Source: Bacteroidales bacterium
Lineage (GTDB): Bacteria > Bacteroidota > Bacteroidia > Bacteroidales > ML635J-15
Reading direction: 5' to 3'
NCBI GenBank assembly: GCA_028696755.1
Contig: JAQVGK010000237.1
Location: 1 to 5,895 of the forward strand
Length of the DNA: 5,895 nucleotides
The notes under the pieces are model-generated. The model was not told the DNA's origin. It ran no database searches and worked only from the letters and a program-made list of their open reading frames with translations. The position numbers and the translations under genes were made by a program. Numbering within the stretch: the first letter of the stretch is position 1; each line of letters starts with the position of its first letter. Shown piece after piece: positions 1 to 5,734 of this stretch.

Positions 1-368
1 TTTGAATTAAAATATGAAAACTAGTTAATTTAATCAATTATCTAATAGTTTTAACCAATTTCTAGGTTGTTGAACTTTGACGTAATTACATCAACAGTTA
101 TTCAATTTTAATCTTGTAGATGTATGTCGAAATGTAAGTGCCTATCATTCAGAATGTTGCAATTTATATTGTAGACATAAAAACAGATGAAAATGTCCTT
201 TTTAGCATAAATGTTTACATGATGTACACTCAAAAAACTTTTCTTGCTTTGTTTTTCCCTCTACTTTTGTCTCAATTTTTTATTGGGTTAAGTTTATTTG
301 GTTATTTATCAAAATCACGTTAATTGAACAATTTTATTAAAAAACAACTTTGCTCCACAAGCAGAAAC
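1..368. other. AT-rich region without a supported gene
   Basis: This stretch is strongly AT-rich and I see no convincing gene in it. The longest open frame (138-323, plus strand) needs a GTG start, which is uncommon in Bacteroidota. It encodes about 61 residues with a hydrophobic C-terminal half. An internal ATG at 219 would give a 34-residue, mostly hydrophobic peptide. No recognisable domain, good promoter or ribosome-binding signal supports either version, so I do not call it. The left end may hold the upstream or downstream flank of a gene outside the window. Confidence 0.5.
324..352 (+). promoter_or_regulatory. Weak candidate promoter ahead of the 369-497 fold-back element
   Basis: A CAACTTTG sequence (345-352) matches the Bacteroidota -7 consensus TAnnTTTG except at its first base. 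A TTG (324-326) lies 18 nt upstream, slightly closer than the usual 19-21. If active, transcription would begin around 357-361, just before the inverted-repeat element, and could end at the T tract at 489-497. Both boxes are imperfect in an AT-rich background, so this is only a suggestion. Confidence 0.2.
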
Positions 369-497
369 GATCAGAGGTAGCGGAATTTCCCGCCAGAGTC
401 TTTTTATCCTTATCAGCAGCAACAGTAGTCTAACGTTTTTTACCTCAAATTTAGCTGAATCTCACACCTGGCGGGAAAACCTCTGATCTTTTTTTTT
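369..497 (+). repeat. 120-bp inverted repeat with T9 tail; candidate structured RNA or terminator
   Basis: The left arm is GATCAGAGGT (369-378), a 7-nt insert (379-385), then TTTCCCGCCAG (386-396). The right arm is CTGGCGGGAAA (468-478) directly followed by ACCTCTGATC (479-488). The arms form 10 + 11 perfect pairs interrupted only by a one-sided 7-nt bulge, around a 71-nt loop. Nine T's (489-497) follow immediately on the plus strand. The GC-rich arms stand out in an AT-rich surround. On the plus strand this has the form of a long hairpin ended by an intrinsic-terminator T tract, so a small RNA of about 130-140 nt is possible. A non-autonomous fold-back (MITE-like) element is the main alternative. 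I do not recognise a known RNA family. The inverted repeat is certain; its role is inference. Confidence 0.6.
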
Positions 498-522
498 AAA
501 AAGAATAGCTTAATTATTCAGG

Positions 523-648
523 TATTCTGTTAAAACTAGAATTCAGTTTTTATAAGCGGTAAGCTGTAATCAGTATGTATGTTTTACCGATTACTGATTA
601 CCGACCACCGATTACAGAATTTTACCATATCTAAATTATAACAGAATA
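523..648. repeat. Nested inverted and direct repeats upstream of the GLPGLI-like gene
   Basis: The outer arms TATTCTGTTA (523-532) and TAACAGAATA (639-648) are perfect 10-bp inverted repeats. Inside them, GTAATCAGTA (566-575) pairs perfectly with TACTGATTAC (592-601), and CTGTAATC (564-571) with GATTACAG (610-617). CGGTAA (557-562) can pair with TTACCG at 584-589 or 598-603. ACCGATTAC is also directly repeated at 586-594 and 607-615, a 21-bp period. The alternative pairings suggest a repeat that grew by duplication. TTATTC occurs on both flanks (514-519, 654-659) and could be a target duplication, but in such AT-rich sequence it may be chance. Function is unknown. Confidence 0.55.
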
Positions 649-672
649 ACAATTTATTCCACTTTTTTTCGT

Positions 673-680
673 TACTTTTA
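673..680 (+). promoter_or_regulatory. Possible -7 element of the GLPGLI-like gene
   Basis: TACTTTTA lies 20 nt upstream of the ATG at 701 and matches TAnnTTTG at all but the last base. No clear TTTG sits 19-21 nt further upstream. The call rests on position and partial consensus only. No Shine-Dalgarno sequence precedes the start; the leader is A/T-rich. Confidence 0.2.
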
Positions 681-700
681 AGCATTGAAATTTTACTATT

Positions 701-1414
701 ATGTTTAAAAAAATTCTATTGTCGATACTAGCATTGATTTTCTGTTTTCCTCTTTTTTCTCAGTACACTGTTTTAAAGTACAAATGGAATTTTCCTGATT
801 TTGTAATGCATAAAGATTCGCAAAATATTGTGCATACCGAGTTGGTTAAAGCTGAGCAGGATTTTTACATTTATGTTTATAAAGATAAGCGAGCATTGAG
901 CTTTGTTGAAAGTAATCTGGAGAAAAAGACACAAACAAAATCGGTTGATTTGTACGACAGAAAAAAATCTGAGTTTATAGGTCTATATGTTCGTAAAAGT
1001 GATAAAACAGGAGATATTTACATTACTCGTTGGCGAAAAAAAGATTGGTGTAAGATTGATCCTATGCATCCGCCTTACATTGATGAATTTATGGAAGAGT
1101 CAATTACCGAAGCGATGAAGAAGAAAGATTCTTTATGGACTTGGCAGCCACCCCAGATTGCTTTTACCGATAGCAATAAAACCATTGGGGAGTATAAATG
1201 CAAGAACGCAATTGTGACCGAAGGCAAAACAGTTTACAATGTTTGGTACACCGAGCAATTTGATTATAGTTGGTGCTTTTCTGATTATCGCTTTTTAATT
1301 CCGGGCACTGTAATATACAGCGAAAGAAATGGTGAAGTTGACTTTGTTCTGGAAGAAATTACTTATCAGAAAAAGATTGATGAGGAGCTGGAGAGGGCGA
1401 TGAAGTTTAGGTAA
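701..1414 (+). CDS. Divergent GLPGLI-family secreted protein
   Basis: The product is a 237-residue exported protein of unknown function. Residues 1-20 form a signal peptide (KK, then a hydrophobic stretch, ending FPLFSQ at 16-21), typical of Bacteroidota. The C-terminal core, residues 161-208, carries the GLPGLI-family pattern: TIGEYKCKNA (161-170), a GK followed by YNVWYTEQF (179-187), then FLIPGTVIYSER (198-209). In ordinary members the last block reads close to GLPGLI and is preceded by a GP, so the name-giving motif is degenerate here (IPGTVI). Cys167 of the usual YKCKKA-like block is kept, and two more cysteines lie at 117 and 192. The length is near the family's usual range. Family members are thought to act in the cell envelope, often beside TonB-linked receptors, but their role is not established. 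The ATG at 701 is chosen because it gives a complete signal peptide. The gene ends 7 bp from the convergent gene at 1422. Membership is recognised by pattern, not by search. Confidence 0.8.
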   Translation: MFKKILLSILALIFCFPLFSQYTVLKYKWNFPDFVMHKDSQNIVHTELVKAEQDFYIYVYKDKRALSFVESNLEKKTQTKSVDLYDRKKSEFIGLYVRKSDKTGDIYITRWRKKDWCKIDPMHPPYIDEFMEESITEAMKKKDSLWTWQPPQIAFTDSNKTIGEYKCKNAIVTEGKTVYNVWYTEQFDYSWCFSDYRFLIPGTVIYSERNGEVDFVLEEITYQKKIDEELERAMKFR

Positions 1415-1421
1415 TTCGTTA

Positions 1422-2909
1422 TTACTGAAACCTCAGCTTTAAACCAATCGATATTTGATGTGATGTTCCGTTTAATTTTGATGTTGCATATTTTGTTCCT
1501 GCAAAAAGTGTAGAATTGTAACTTATTTCGTTTTGCACAAGAGTGTTTAAGCCTTGCTGGAATCTGTAATTCATGCTTATCCAAAAAACATCAGTTATTC
1601 TGAAATCTTTTGATGCCCCCAAATATATTGCTGCAACAAGGCGTGAAACATGATGTGATAATGTTGTAACTTGAAAGTTTAAATTATCAACTCCAGTGCC
1701 TTCATAGAAATGCGTTTTGCCATATTGCTGAATGTTATTGTCATTGTATATAGCTTCGGTAAACCCTAAATTTATTCCTGAGTAAATATTAAGAATCTTA
1801 AAATTTGATGCTGTAATCCATCTATACCCACCACCCAATTTAAATTCGTGTGTTTCAATTTTTTTATTTGGAAAGTTCATCAGTGAATACTTCGTGCGAA
1901 CACTTGAGGCATAGTCTCCGTAATGATATCCTCCACTGACAAACCAATTATTCTTTAATCCTTTTTCATATTCAAGTCCCCAATGTTTTCCTAAATAGCC
2001 AGTAACACCATGCATATAACCGTTTGTGTCATTAACACTGTTTTTTGGCAATCTAGTCCCAATAAAAATGTTTAAAAAACTGCTCTTTGGTGGTAGATAC
2101 CTTTGCTCTTTTCTAATTTCTGACTTTGCTTTATCGGGATCCTCGCCAGAACTAATACGTTTGTTTAATTTTTCTTTATTTTTATTTCCAGTAAAAACAT
2201 AAGCAACTTTTATTCCTGCGTTTGATCCTCTGCTGTATATTTCCCCACCTGATGAATAGGAATAAAGACTATACTCTCCGCTATATACATTTGTAAATCC
2301 ATGTGTGTATTTTATCCCTAGCTGAAACTCGTTTTTATTTTTTAAAGATTTGATATAGTCTAAACTAAAAATAGCTATTGGATTTATCAATTGTGGATAG
2401 TCAATCTCAACAATAAAGTCATTTTCATCATATTCATTTGATCCAGATACACCCAAACCTGTACTCAGAAATTGCATTATACCACCACCTATGCCGAATC
2501 TTAATCTATCTTTTCTGTTTAACTGAAGATAGTAATTTGCTTTAATCCCGAATTGATGGTAGATATTGTAATATACTTTGTGCCAATATTGCCAATTTTC
2601 TGTTCCACTATTTACAGAGTGAGCTGGGACATTGTACAAAAATCCTCCAAAACCAAATCCCCATTCTGCCGATAACGAAATTTGTTCGTTAAAATACCTA
2701 TTGTAAGTCAACATTAAATTGTGGTTTAACGCAGGAGAGTTTATCAGCTTTTCATTTCCATATGATGAAATAATCTTATTAAAGCAAACGCCATTGTAAA
2801 GACTTAGCTCCCACTGATTTGGGTTAGTGTTCTTAAAATTGATTTGAGCAAATAGAGTTTCTGAAAAAGTTAAAGAAACAATAACTAGAATCGCATAAGC
2901 ATTTTTCAT
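1422..2909 (-). CDS. Secreted outer-membrane beta-barrel protein, probably two barrels in tandem
   Basis: The product is 495 residues with a signal peptide at 1-21 (hydrophobic core AILVIVSLTF, cleavage near FAQ). The mature chain is rich in alternating polar/aromatic strands and glycine turns, as in outer-membrane barrels. It falls into two halves. Residues about 31-239 end in GIKVAYVF, which looks like a closing strand. Residues 241-272 form a charged linker (KNKEKLNKR, DPDKAKSEIRKEQR). Residues about 273-495 form a second strand-rich region ending ISIGLKLRFQ, with a penultimate Phe at the C terminus as in BAM-targeted barrels. Glycine-aromatic blocks occur in both (WGFGFGGFLY, 83-92; KLGGGYRW, 357-364). 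Each half of about 210-220 residues would suit an 8-10-stranded barrel. It may be a porin, an adhesin or a structural protein; no specific family is recognised. It starts 74 bp after the stop of the membrane-protein gene on the same strand, so it may have its own promoter. Confidence 0.8.
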   Translation of the reverse strand: MKNAYAILVIVSLTFSETLFAQINFKNTNPNQWELSLYNGVCFNKIISSYGNEKLINSPALNHNLMLTYNRYFNEQISLSAEWGFGFGGFLYNVPAHSVNSGTENWQYWHKVYYNIYHQFGIKANYYLQLNRKDRLRFGIGGGIMQFLSTGLGVSGSNEYDENDFIVEIDYPQLINPIAIFSLDYIKSLKNKNEFQLGIKYTHGFTNVYSGEYSLYSYSSGGEIYSRGSNAGIKVAYVFTGNKNKEKLNKRISSGEDPDKAKSEIRKEQRYLPPKSSFLNIFIGTRLPKNSVNDTNGYMHGVTGYLGKHWGLEYEKGLKNNWFVSGGYHYGDYASSVRTKYSLMNFPNKKIETHEFKLGGGYRWITASNFKILNIYSGINLGFTEAIYNDNNIQQYGKTHFYEGTGVDNLNFQVTTLSHHVSRLVAAIYLGASKDFRITDVFWISMNYRFQQGLNTLVQNEISYNSTLFAGTKYATSKLNGTSHQISIGLKLRFQ

Positions 2910-2959
2910 GTTAAGAATTTAAATCAATAAACGATTGCTATACGTGATTATTGTGTATA

Positions 2960-2968
2960 CAAAAGATA
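2960..2968 (-). promoter_or_regulatory. Possible -7 element of the beta-barrel gene
   Basis: On the minus strand, TATCTTTTG lies about 50 nt upstream of the ATG at 2909. It resembles TAnnTTTG with one extra base between the TA and the TTTG. No convincing TTTG lies at the -33 distance. It falls in the only gap (2910-2983) between the glycan genes and the barrel gene, where a promoter would be expected if the barrel gene is not read through. Confidence 0.2.
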
Positions 2969-2983
2969 AATGGGTGGCTAACA

Positions 2984-4315
2984 TTAATGTTTACTAACGG
3001 TAATTAGCTTTGTTTTTTTCATAATCGGGTTTATCAACTTTATCCTAACCCTCTCCAAATCCCACATCGCAAACATCAACGCTGCCAAGAAAGGCATGGC
3101 TGGAGTTCTGTATCTTACTATCGAGCCAGTGTTTGGGGTGTAAACTCCAACAACTACATATAAAAACAAGATGAAAAGTGCGGCAAACAAAACAAAGCGC
3201 ATGGTTTTCTTGTCTGGTTTTTTGAAGAAAATGATTGTAATTATCGCAATAATTATCAGCATAACAATCTCGAGAAATGAGAAAAGCATAAATGCCGAAT
3301 TTACCTCGGTAGGGAATGGTCGTAAAAAACTATTTACCAATCCTTCGGGAATAAGTAAAATAAAACTTTTAATGTCGGGTTTTAACCTTGTTAGTTCGTA
3401 AGTGCTTCCAGGGTCGTCCTGCAATTCGATATAGTTGATAAAATCGTTTTGTTTGCCCGATAATGTTGAGATAATGTCGTAACCCAAAATTTTTCCACTG
3501 AAAATTACTAAAACAGCACTTACTGCCAGAATCGAAAAGAAACTTATTAGCTGAAATTTTATTTTCATTTTTTTGCTAATCAGTAAAAAGAATACTGCTG
3601 GGAGAAAAGCTGGTAGTACATAAATTTTTGAAGCAAAAACCAAAGCCGAGGATAAAATCAATCCGACGATGTGGAAAATATTAAATTTTTCGCTTAATCG
3701 AGCAATAAAGTAAAATGCAAAGCCTGTTGCCAACATTGTTAAGCCTTCTTTCATTAAGCCAGATGTCCAGAACAGGCAGGATGGGATTAAAAATGATGCA
3801 GCAAGCAGCAGCCATTTGTTAGTGTTCAATAGTTTTTGCAGACCTCTAAACAATACAAAGCAACCAAGAAAAGATAAAAATGCCATCACTACAACATGTA
3901 CAAAAATATTTCCGCCTGAGACTAGGCAAACAACTGCATTAAATCTCATAATTGTTCGGTTGTCGTTAAACAAACCATAGTCGAATTCGCGAGTCCAGTG
4001 GTCGGTTCGGTCGTAGTATTTTTGCAATTGGGGTTGGTCTGCCTGAATTCCTGTTACGAGTCGCAAGTAGTCGGCAAAACTTTCATCTTTTGCTTCATAC
4101 AATATTGTGCCTCCTCGATAAAACTTGTGTATGTCGGACATTGCAGGATCGTAGTAATAAGTATAAACTCCATAAACGGCAAATCCTCCGGCAAGTTTGA
4201 GAGCGAATAGAATTAGAAATACATATTTTTTTATGCCCTCTGTTTTGAAAAACTTTAGGAAATAAATCAAGCCTGCGAAGCCTATTGTGAATAATATTGC
4301 AGCCAGAATCTTCAT
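2984..4315 (-). CDS. Polytopic membrane protein, candidate glycan polymerase or GT-C-like enzyme
   Basis: The product is 443 residues with about 11 predicted membrane segments: roughly 1-20, 32-52, 134-156, 167-183, 191-206, 213-228, 230-246, 256-273, 342-364, 373-392 and 403-417. A large, probably periplasmic, loop (53-130) follows the second segment and carries an acidic position in YDPAMSDIHKFYRGG (55-69), where GT-C enzymes usually keep catalytic or metal-binding acids. Other motifs that look conserved are PSCLFWTSGLMKEG (178-191), LRPFPTE (331-337) in a second soluble loop (274-341), and RYRTPAMPF (401-409). I associate this layout with uncharacterised Bacteroidota membrane proteins of polysaccharide loci (O-antigen polymerase/EpsG-like or GT-C-like). 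I cannot name the reaction. Its ATG overlaps the stop of the upstream glycosyltransferase by one base (TAATG), so the two are very likely co-translated and act in one pathway. A 12-bp AT-rich palindrome (2980-2991) spans its stop codon; no good terminator follows. Confidence 0.8.
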   Translation of the reverse strand: MKILAAILFTIGFAGLIYFLKFFKTEGIKKYVFLILFALKLAGGFAVYGVYTYYYDPAMSDIHKFYRGGTILYEAKDESFADYLRLVTGIQADQPQLQKYYDRTDHWTREFDYGLFNDNRTIMRFNAVVCLVSGGNIFVHVVVMAFLSFLGCFVLFRGLQKLLNTNKWLLLAASFLIPSCLFWTSGLMKEGLTMLATGFAFYFIARLSEKFNIFHIVGLILSSALVFASKIYVLPAFLPAVFFLLISKKMKIKFQLISFFSILAVSAVLVIFSGKILGYDIISTLSGKQNDFINYIELQDDPGSTYELTRLKPDIKSFILLIPEGLVNSFLRPFPTEVNSAFMLFSFLEIVMLIIIAIITIIFFKKPDKKTMRFVLFAALFILFLYVVVGVYTPNTGSIVRYRTPAMPFLAALMFAMWDLERVRIKLINPIMKKTKLITVSKH

Positions 4316-5295
4316 TATTCAAAAATGAAAGATAAATTATTTTTTTCGGCAATATAAGTTGGTGGGTTTTGGTTAAGTGTATGTCCCGAAAGAATTTTTT
4401 CGTACTTTTTTAAATATGATGACGCCATAATTGCGGAATTGAATTTCTCGGCTGCATAATCCGAGATAAACTTGCGGTTAAAAGAATTGTGGTTCTTAAT
4501 AGCACGTGCAAGCTCTTCTTTATTGCAACTCAAAAATCCAAATTTCTCAGTAATCAGCTCAGGCAACGAACCGTAAGGGGTGCCAAAAACCGGACAACCA
4601 AGAAATAAACTTTCGGTAAGCGCTAAACCAAAAGGCTCGTTCCATAAAACTGGAAAAATTAGTCCTTTGGATTGCGAGATTAGATTTATTTTTTTCTGAC
4701 CACCAATCATTCCAAAGAACTTTACTTTTGAGGATGTTGTAAATCGAAATCCCATCTTAAAGTTTATTCTGTTTCCGCCCAAAACAGCAAGTCTTTCATT
4801 GGCAACTTTACACACATCTATTGCGCCCCGTAAGTTTTTTACTTTCCATGCAGCATTGCCAAGAAAATGAAAATGGGAGCGAGGACCAGTTATGCTTGGT
4901 TTTCCATAGTCGTTCCAATCAAGTCCATTATACACAAACTGGTCGGAATTGTGACGTTCGGCATGATTTTGAGAAACAAAAACAGTGTTAAGATCAAATG
5001 TTTGTCCCGGCGAGCTGTTACCGTGAATAGTGGTGATATATGGTTTGCTAATCTCTTCATTTACAGGAAAATTAAAATGAACAATATCGGTATCTTCTGG
5101 GATTTGGTCGTTAATTGGTTTCTGAGGATTGAAAACTACAATTTTTCCAAAATCACACTCAGAGCCCTGAGCAACCAGATAGGTAATCTTATGACCGGCT
5201 TTTGCCAGTTCCTTGCCCAGATACCAAATTACCCTTTCTGTTCCACCGTAAAGCAATGCAGGAATTACAGAAGGATTTACAATTGTAATATTCAT
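4315..5295 (-). CDS. Glycosyltransferase, GT4-like, GT-B fold
   Basis: The product is a 326-residue cytoplasmic or membrane-associated enzyme that probably transfers a sugar from a nucleotide-sugar donor to a growing glycan. The N-terminal Rossmann half begins NITIVNPSV and has the GT4 glycine signature GGTERV (17-22) followed by LGKELAKAGHKITYL (26-40). The C-terminal donor-binding half starts with HFLGNAAWKVKNLRGAIDV (143-161), whose Lys151/Lys153 are candidate phosphate contacts. It contains the E-x7-E motif in NEPFGLALTE (219-228, Glu220 and Glu228), followed by GCPVFGTPYGSLPELI (233-248), the usual GT4 nucleotide-binding end. The chain is slightly shorter than many GT4 enzymes (350-400). 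The last 20 or so residues extend beyond the recognisable fold. Donor and acceptor cannot be deduced. The start at 5295 gives a complete first strand. It is the first gene of a two-gene unit with the membrane protein at 2984-4315. Confidence 0.9.
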   Translation of the reverse strand: MNITIVNPSVIPALLYGGTERVIWYLGKELAKAGHKITYLVAQGSECDFGKIVVFNPQKPINDQIPEDTDIVHFNFPVNEEISKPYITTIHGNSSPGQTFDLNTVFVSQNHAERHNSDQFVYNGLDWNDYGKPSITGPRSHFHFLGNAAWKVKNLRGAIDVCKVANERLAVLGGNRINFKMGFRFTTSSKVKFFGMIGGQKKINLISQSKGLIFPVLWNEPFGLALTESLFLGCPVFGTPYGSLPELITEKFGFLSCNKEELARAIKNHNSFNRKFISDYAAEKFNSAIMASSYLKKYEKILSGHTLNQNPPTYIAEKNNLSFIFE

Positions 5296-5311
5296 TTTAT
5301 AATTTTAGTAG

Positions 5312-5319
5312 CAAAGTTA
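5312..5319 (-). promoter_or_regulatory. Candidate -7 promoter element of the glycosyltransferase operon
   Basis: On the minus strand, TAACTTTG is a full match to TAnnTTTG and ends 16 nt before the ATG at 5295. Transcription would therefore start only about 8-12 nt ahead of the gene, giving a very short leader. The expected -33 TTTG is missing: the sequence there is C-rich with A runs. The leader has no Shine-Dalgarno sequence and is A/T-rich. Confidence 0.4.
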
Positions 5320-5371
5320 GTTGAAAAAATTAGAGTTTGGGGTTTTTTGTTGGGGAAAGTTTTTTGAGTGA

Positions 5372-5476
5372 GGATTACCTCGCTGTGCTCGGTGATCCTT
5401 GGGGGAGGCATACAAAGTAAAAACCATCGCTATCGCTCTGTTTTTTGTTTATCCAAATTTTATTTCAAGCCGTTGG
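5372..5476 (+). repeat. 105-bp direct repeat, copy 1
   Basis: This is identical base for base to 5483-5587; the unit period is 111 bp. It begins with a small hairpin, GGATTACC (5372-5379) against GGTGATCC (5391-5398), one G-T pair, 11-nt loop. It ends with the left arm of the long palindrome (5440-5471). Here the right arm is absent because copy 2 begins instead. TGAGT precedes both copies with a 2-bp indel. No protein function is credible. It resembles a short intergenic repeat element; strand orientation is arbitrary. Confidence 0.9.
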
Positions 5477-5482
5477 GTGAGT

Positions 5483-5587
5483 GGATTACCTCGCTGTGCT
5501 CGGTGATCCTTGGGGGAGGCATACAAAGTAAAAACCATCGCTATCGCTCTGTTTTTTGTTTATCCAAATTTTATTTCAAGCCGTTGG
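5483..5587 (+). repeat. 105-bp direct repeat, copy 2
   Basis: This is identical to 5372-5476. It carries the same GGATTACC/GGTGATCC hairpin (5483-5490, 5502-5509). Unlike copy 1, its terminal palindrome arm is completed downstream by the right arm at 5586-5615, so this is probably the complete or parental copy. The 111-bp period is a multiple of three, which keeps a 74-codon frame open across both copies (5368-5592). That frame needs a GTG start and only reflects the duplication. Confidence 0.9.
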
Positions 5588-5615
5588 CTTGATAAAATTT
5601 GGATAAACAAAAAAC
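5551..5615. repeat. Long palindrome (about 30-bp hairpin, 3-nt loop)
   Basis: The left arm is 23 bases (5551-5573), two unpaired T's, and TCAAGCC (5576-5582). The loop is GTT (5583-5585). The right arm is GGCTTGA (5586-5592) followed by 23 bases (5593-5615) that exactly complement the left arm. This gives 7 + 23 perfect pairs with a single TT bulge. The right arm overlaps the left foot of the terminator hairpin, so the two folds compete. The same left arm in copy 1 (5440-5471) could pair with this right arm as well. Such a palindrome can stall replication and promote slippage, a plausible origin for the tandem copy. Confidence 0.9.
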
Positions 5616-5638
5616 CCACTTCATCCGAAGTGGGTTTT
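5611..5638 (-). terminator. Intrinsic terminator of the tRNA transcript, potentially bidirectional
   Basis: AAAACCCACTTC (5611-5622) and GAAGTGGGTTTT (5627-5638) form a perfect 12-bp stem with a 4-nt loop. On the minus strand the stem is followed by T-rich sequence (TTTTTTGTTT), placing the stop about 8 nt after the tRNA-Val 3' end. On the plus strand it ends in five T's, so it could also stop transcription from the repeat region. It insulates the tRNA locus from the glycosyltransferase operon downstream on the same strand. Confidence 0.85.
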
Positions 5639-5645
5639 TACTTTG

Positions 5646-5720
5646 TGGGAATTAATGGATTCGAACCATTGACCCCCTGCTTGTAAGGCAGGTGCTCTGA
5701 ACCAGCTGAGCTAAACTCCC
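5646..5720 (-). tRNA. tRNA-Val (anticodon UAC)
   Basis: This is an intact 75-nt cloverleaf. The acceptor is GGGAGTT with AATTCCC (one G-U pair), the D stem is GCTC/GAGC with a 10-nt loop containing GG, and the anticodon arm is CCTGC-CTTACAA-GCAGG. The variable loop is GGGTC, the T arm AATGG-TTCGAAT-CCATT, and the discriminator is A. U33 precedes the anticodon UAC, which reads GUA and, by wobble, other valine codons. The 3' CCA is not encoded and must be added after processing. It lies 14 nt downstream of the broken tRNA copy and shares its promoter. Confidence 0.95.
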
Positions 5721-5734
5721 TTTTATTTTTTCTC

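Larger units (their letters stand above)
5523..5646. repeat. 14-bp inverted repeat enclosing the palindrome and terminator
   Basis: ACAAAGTAAAAACC (5523-5536, within repeat copy 2; also 5412-5425 in copy 1) is the exact reverse complement of 5633-5646. The right arm covers the downstream edge of the terminator and ends exactly on the discriminator base of tRNA-Val. The arms enclose the long palindrome, so the whole block is a nested imperfect palindrome of about 124 bp. Confidence 0.75.

Noticed and set aside
138..323. 61-residue plus-strand open frame with a hydrophobic C-terminal half
   Set aside because: It needs a GTG start, has no recognisable domain and no good promoter, and lies in AT-rich sequence where hydrophobic frames arise by chance. 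A 34-residue version from the ATG at 219 remains barely possible.
2980..2991. 12-bp perfect palindrome AACATTAATGTT over the stop codon of the membrane-protein gene
   Set aside because: It is all but two bases A/T, has no loop-forming room and no T tract, and is easily expected by chance in this composition.
4095..4352. 85-residue minus-strand frame overlapping the glycosyltransferase/membrane-protein junction
   Set aside because: It is an alternative frame over two well-supported genes, and its translation lacks the membrane-segment pattern.
4867..5367. 166-residue plus-strand open frame
   Set aside because: It is antisense to the glycosyltransferase gene, whose GT4 motifs are clear, and its own product shows no domain.
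5372..5587. CRISPR array
   Set aside because: There are only two long, nearly adjacent copies with a 6-bp gap, no spacer-sized unique sequence and no cas genes.
5368..5592. 74-residue open frame across the direct repeats, giving a protein with two 37-residue repeats
   Set aside because: The repeat period is 111 bp, a multiple of three, so one open unit automatically gives a repeated frame. The start is GTG, and the DNA carries palindromes that explain the sequence better than coding.
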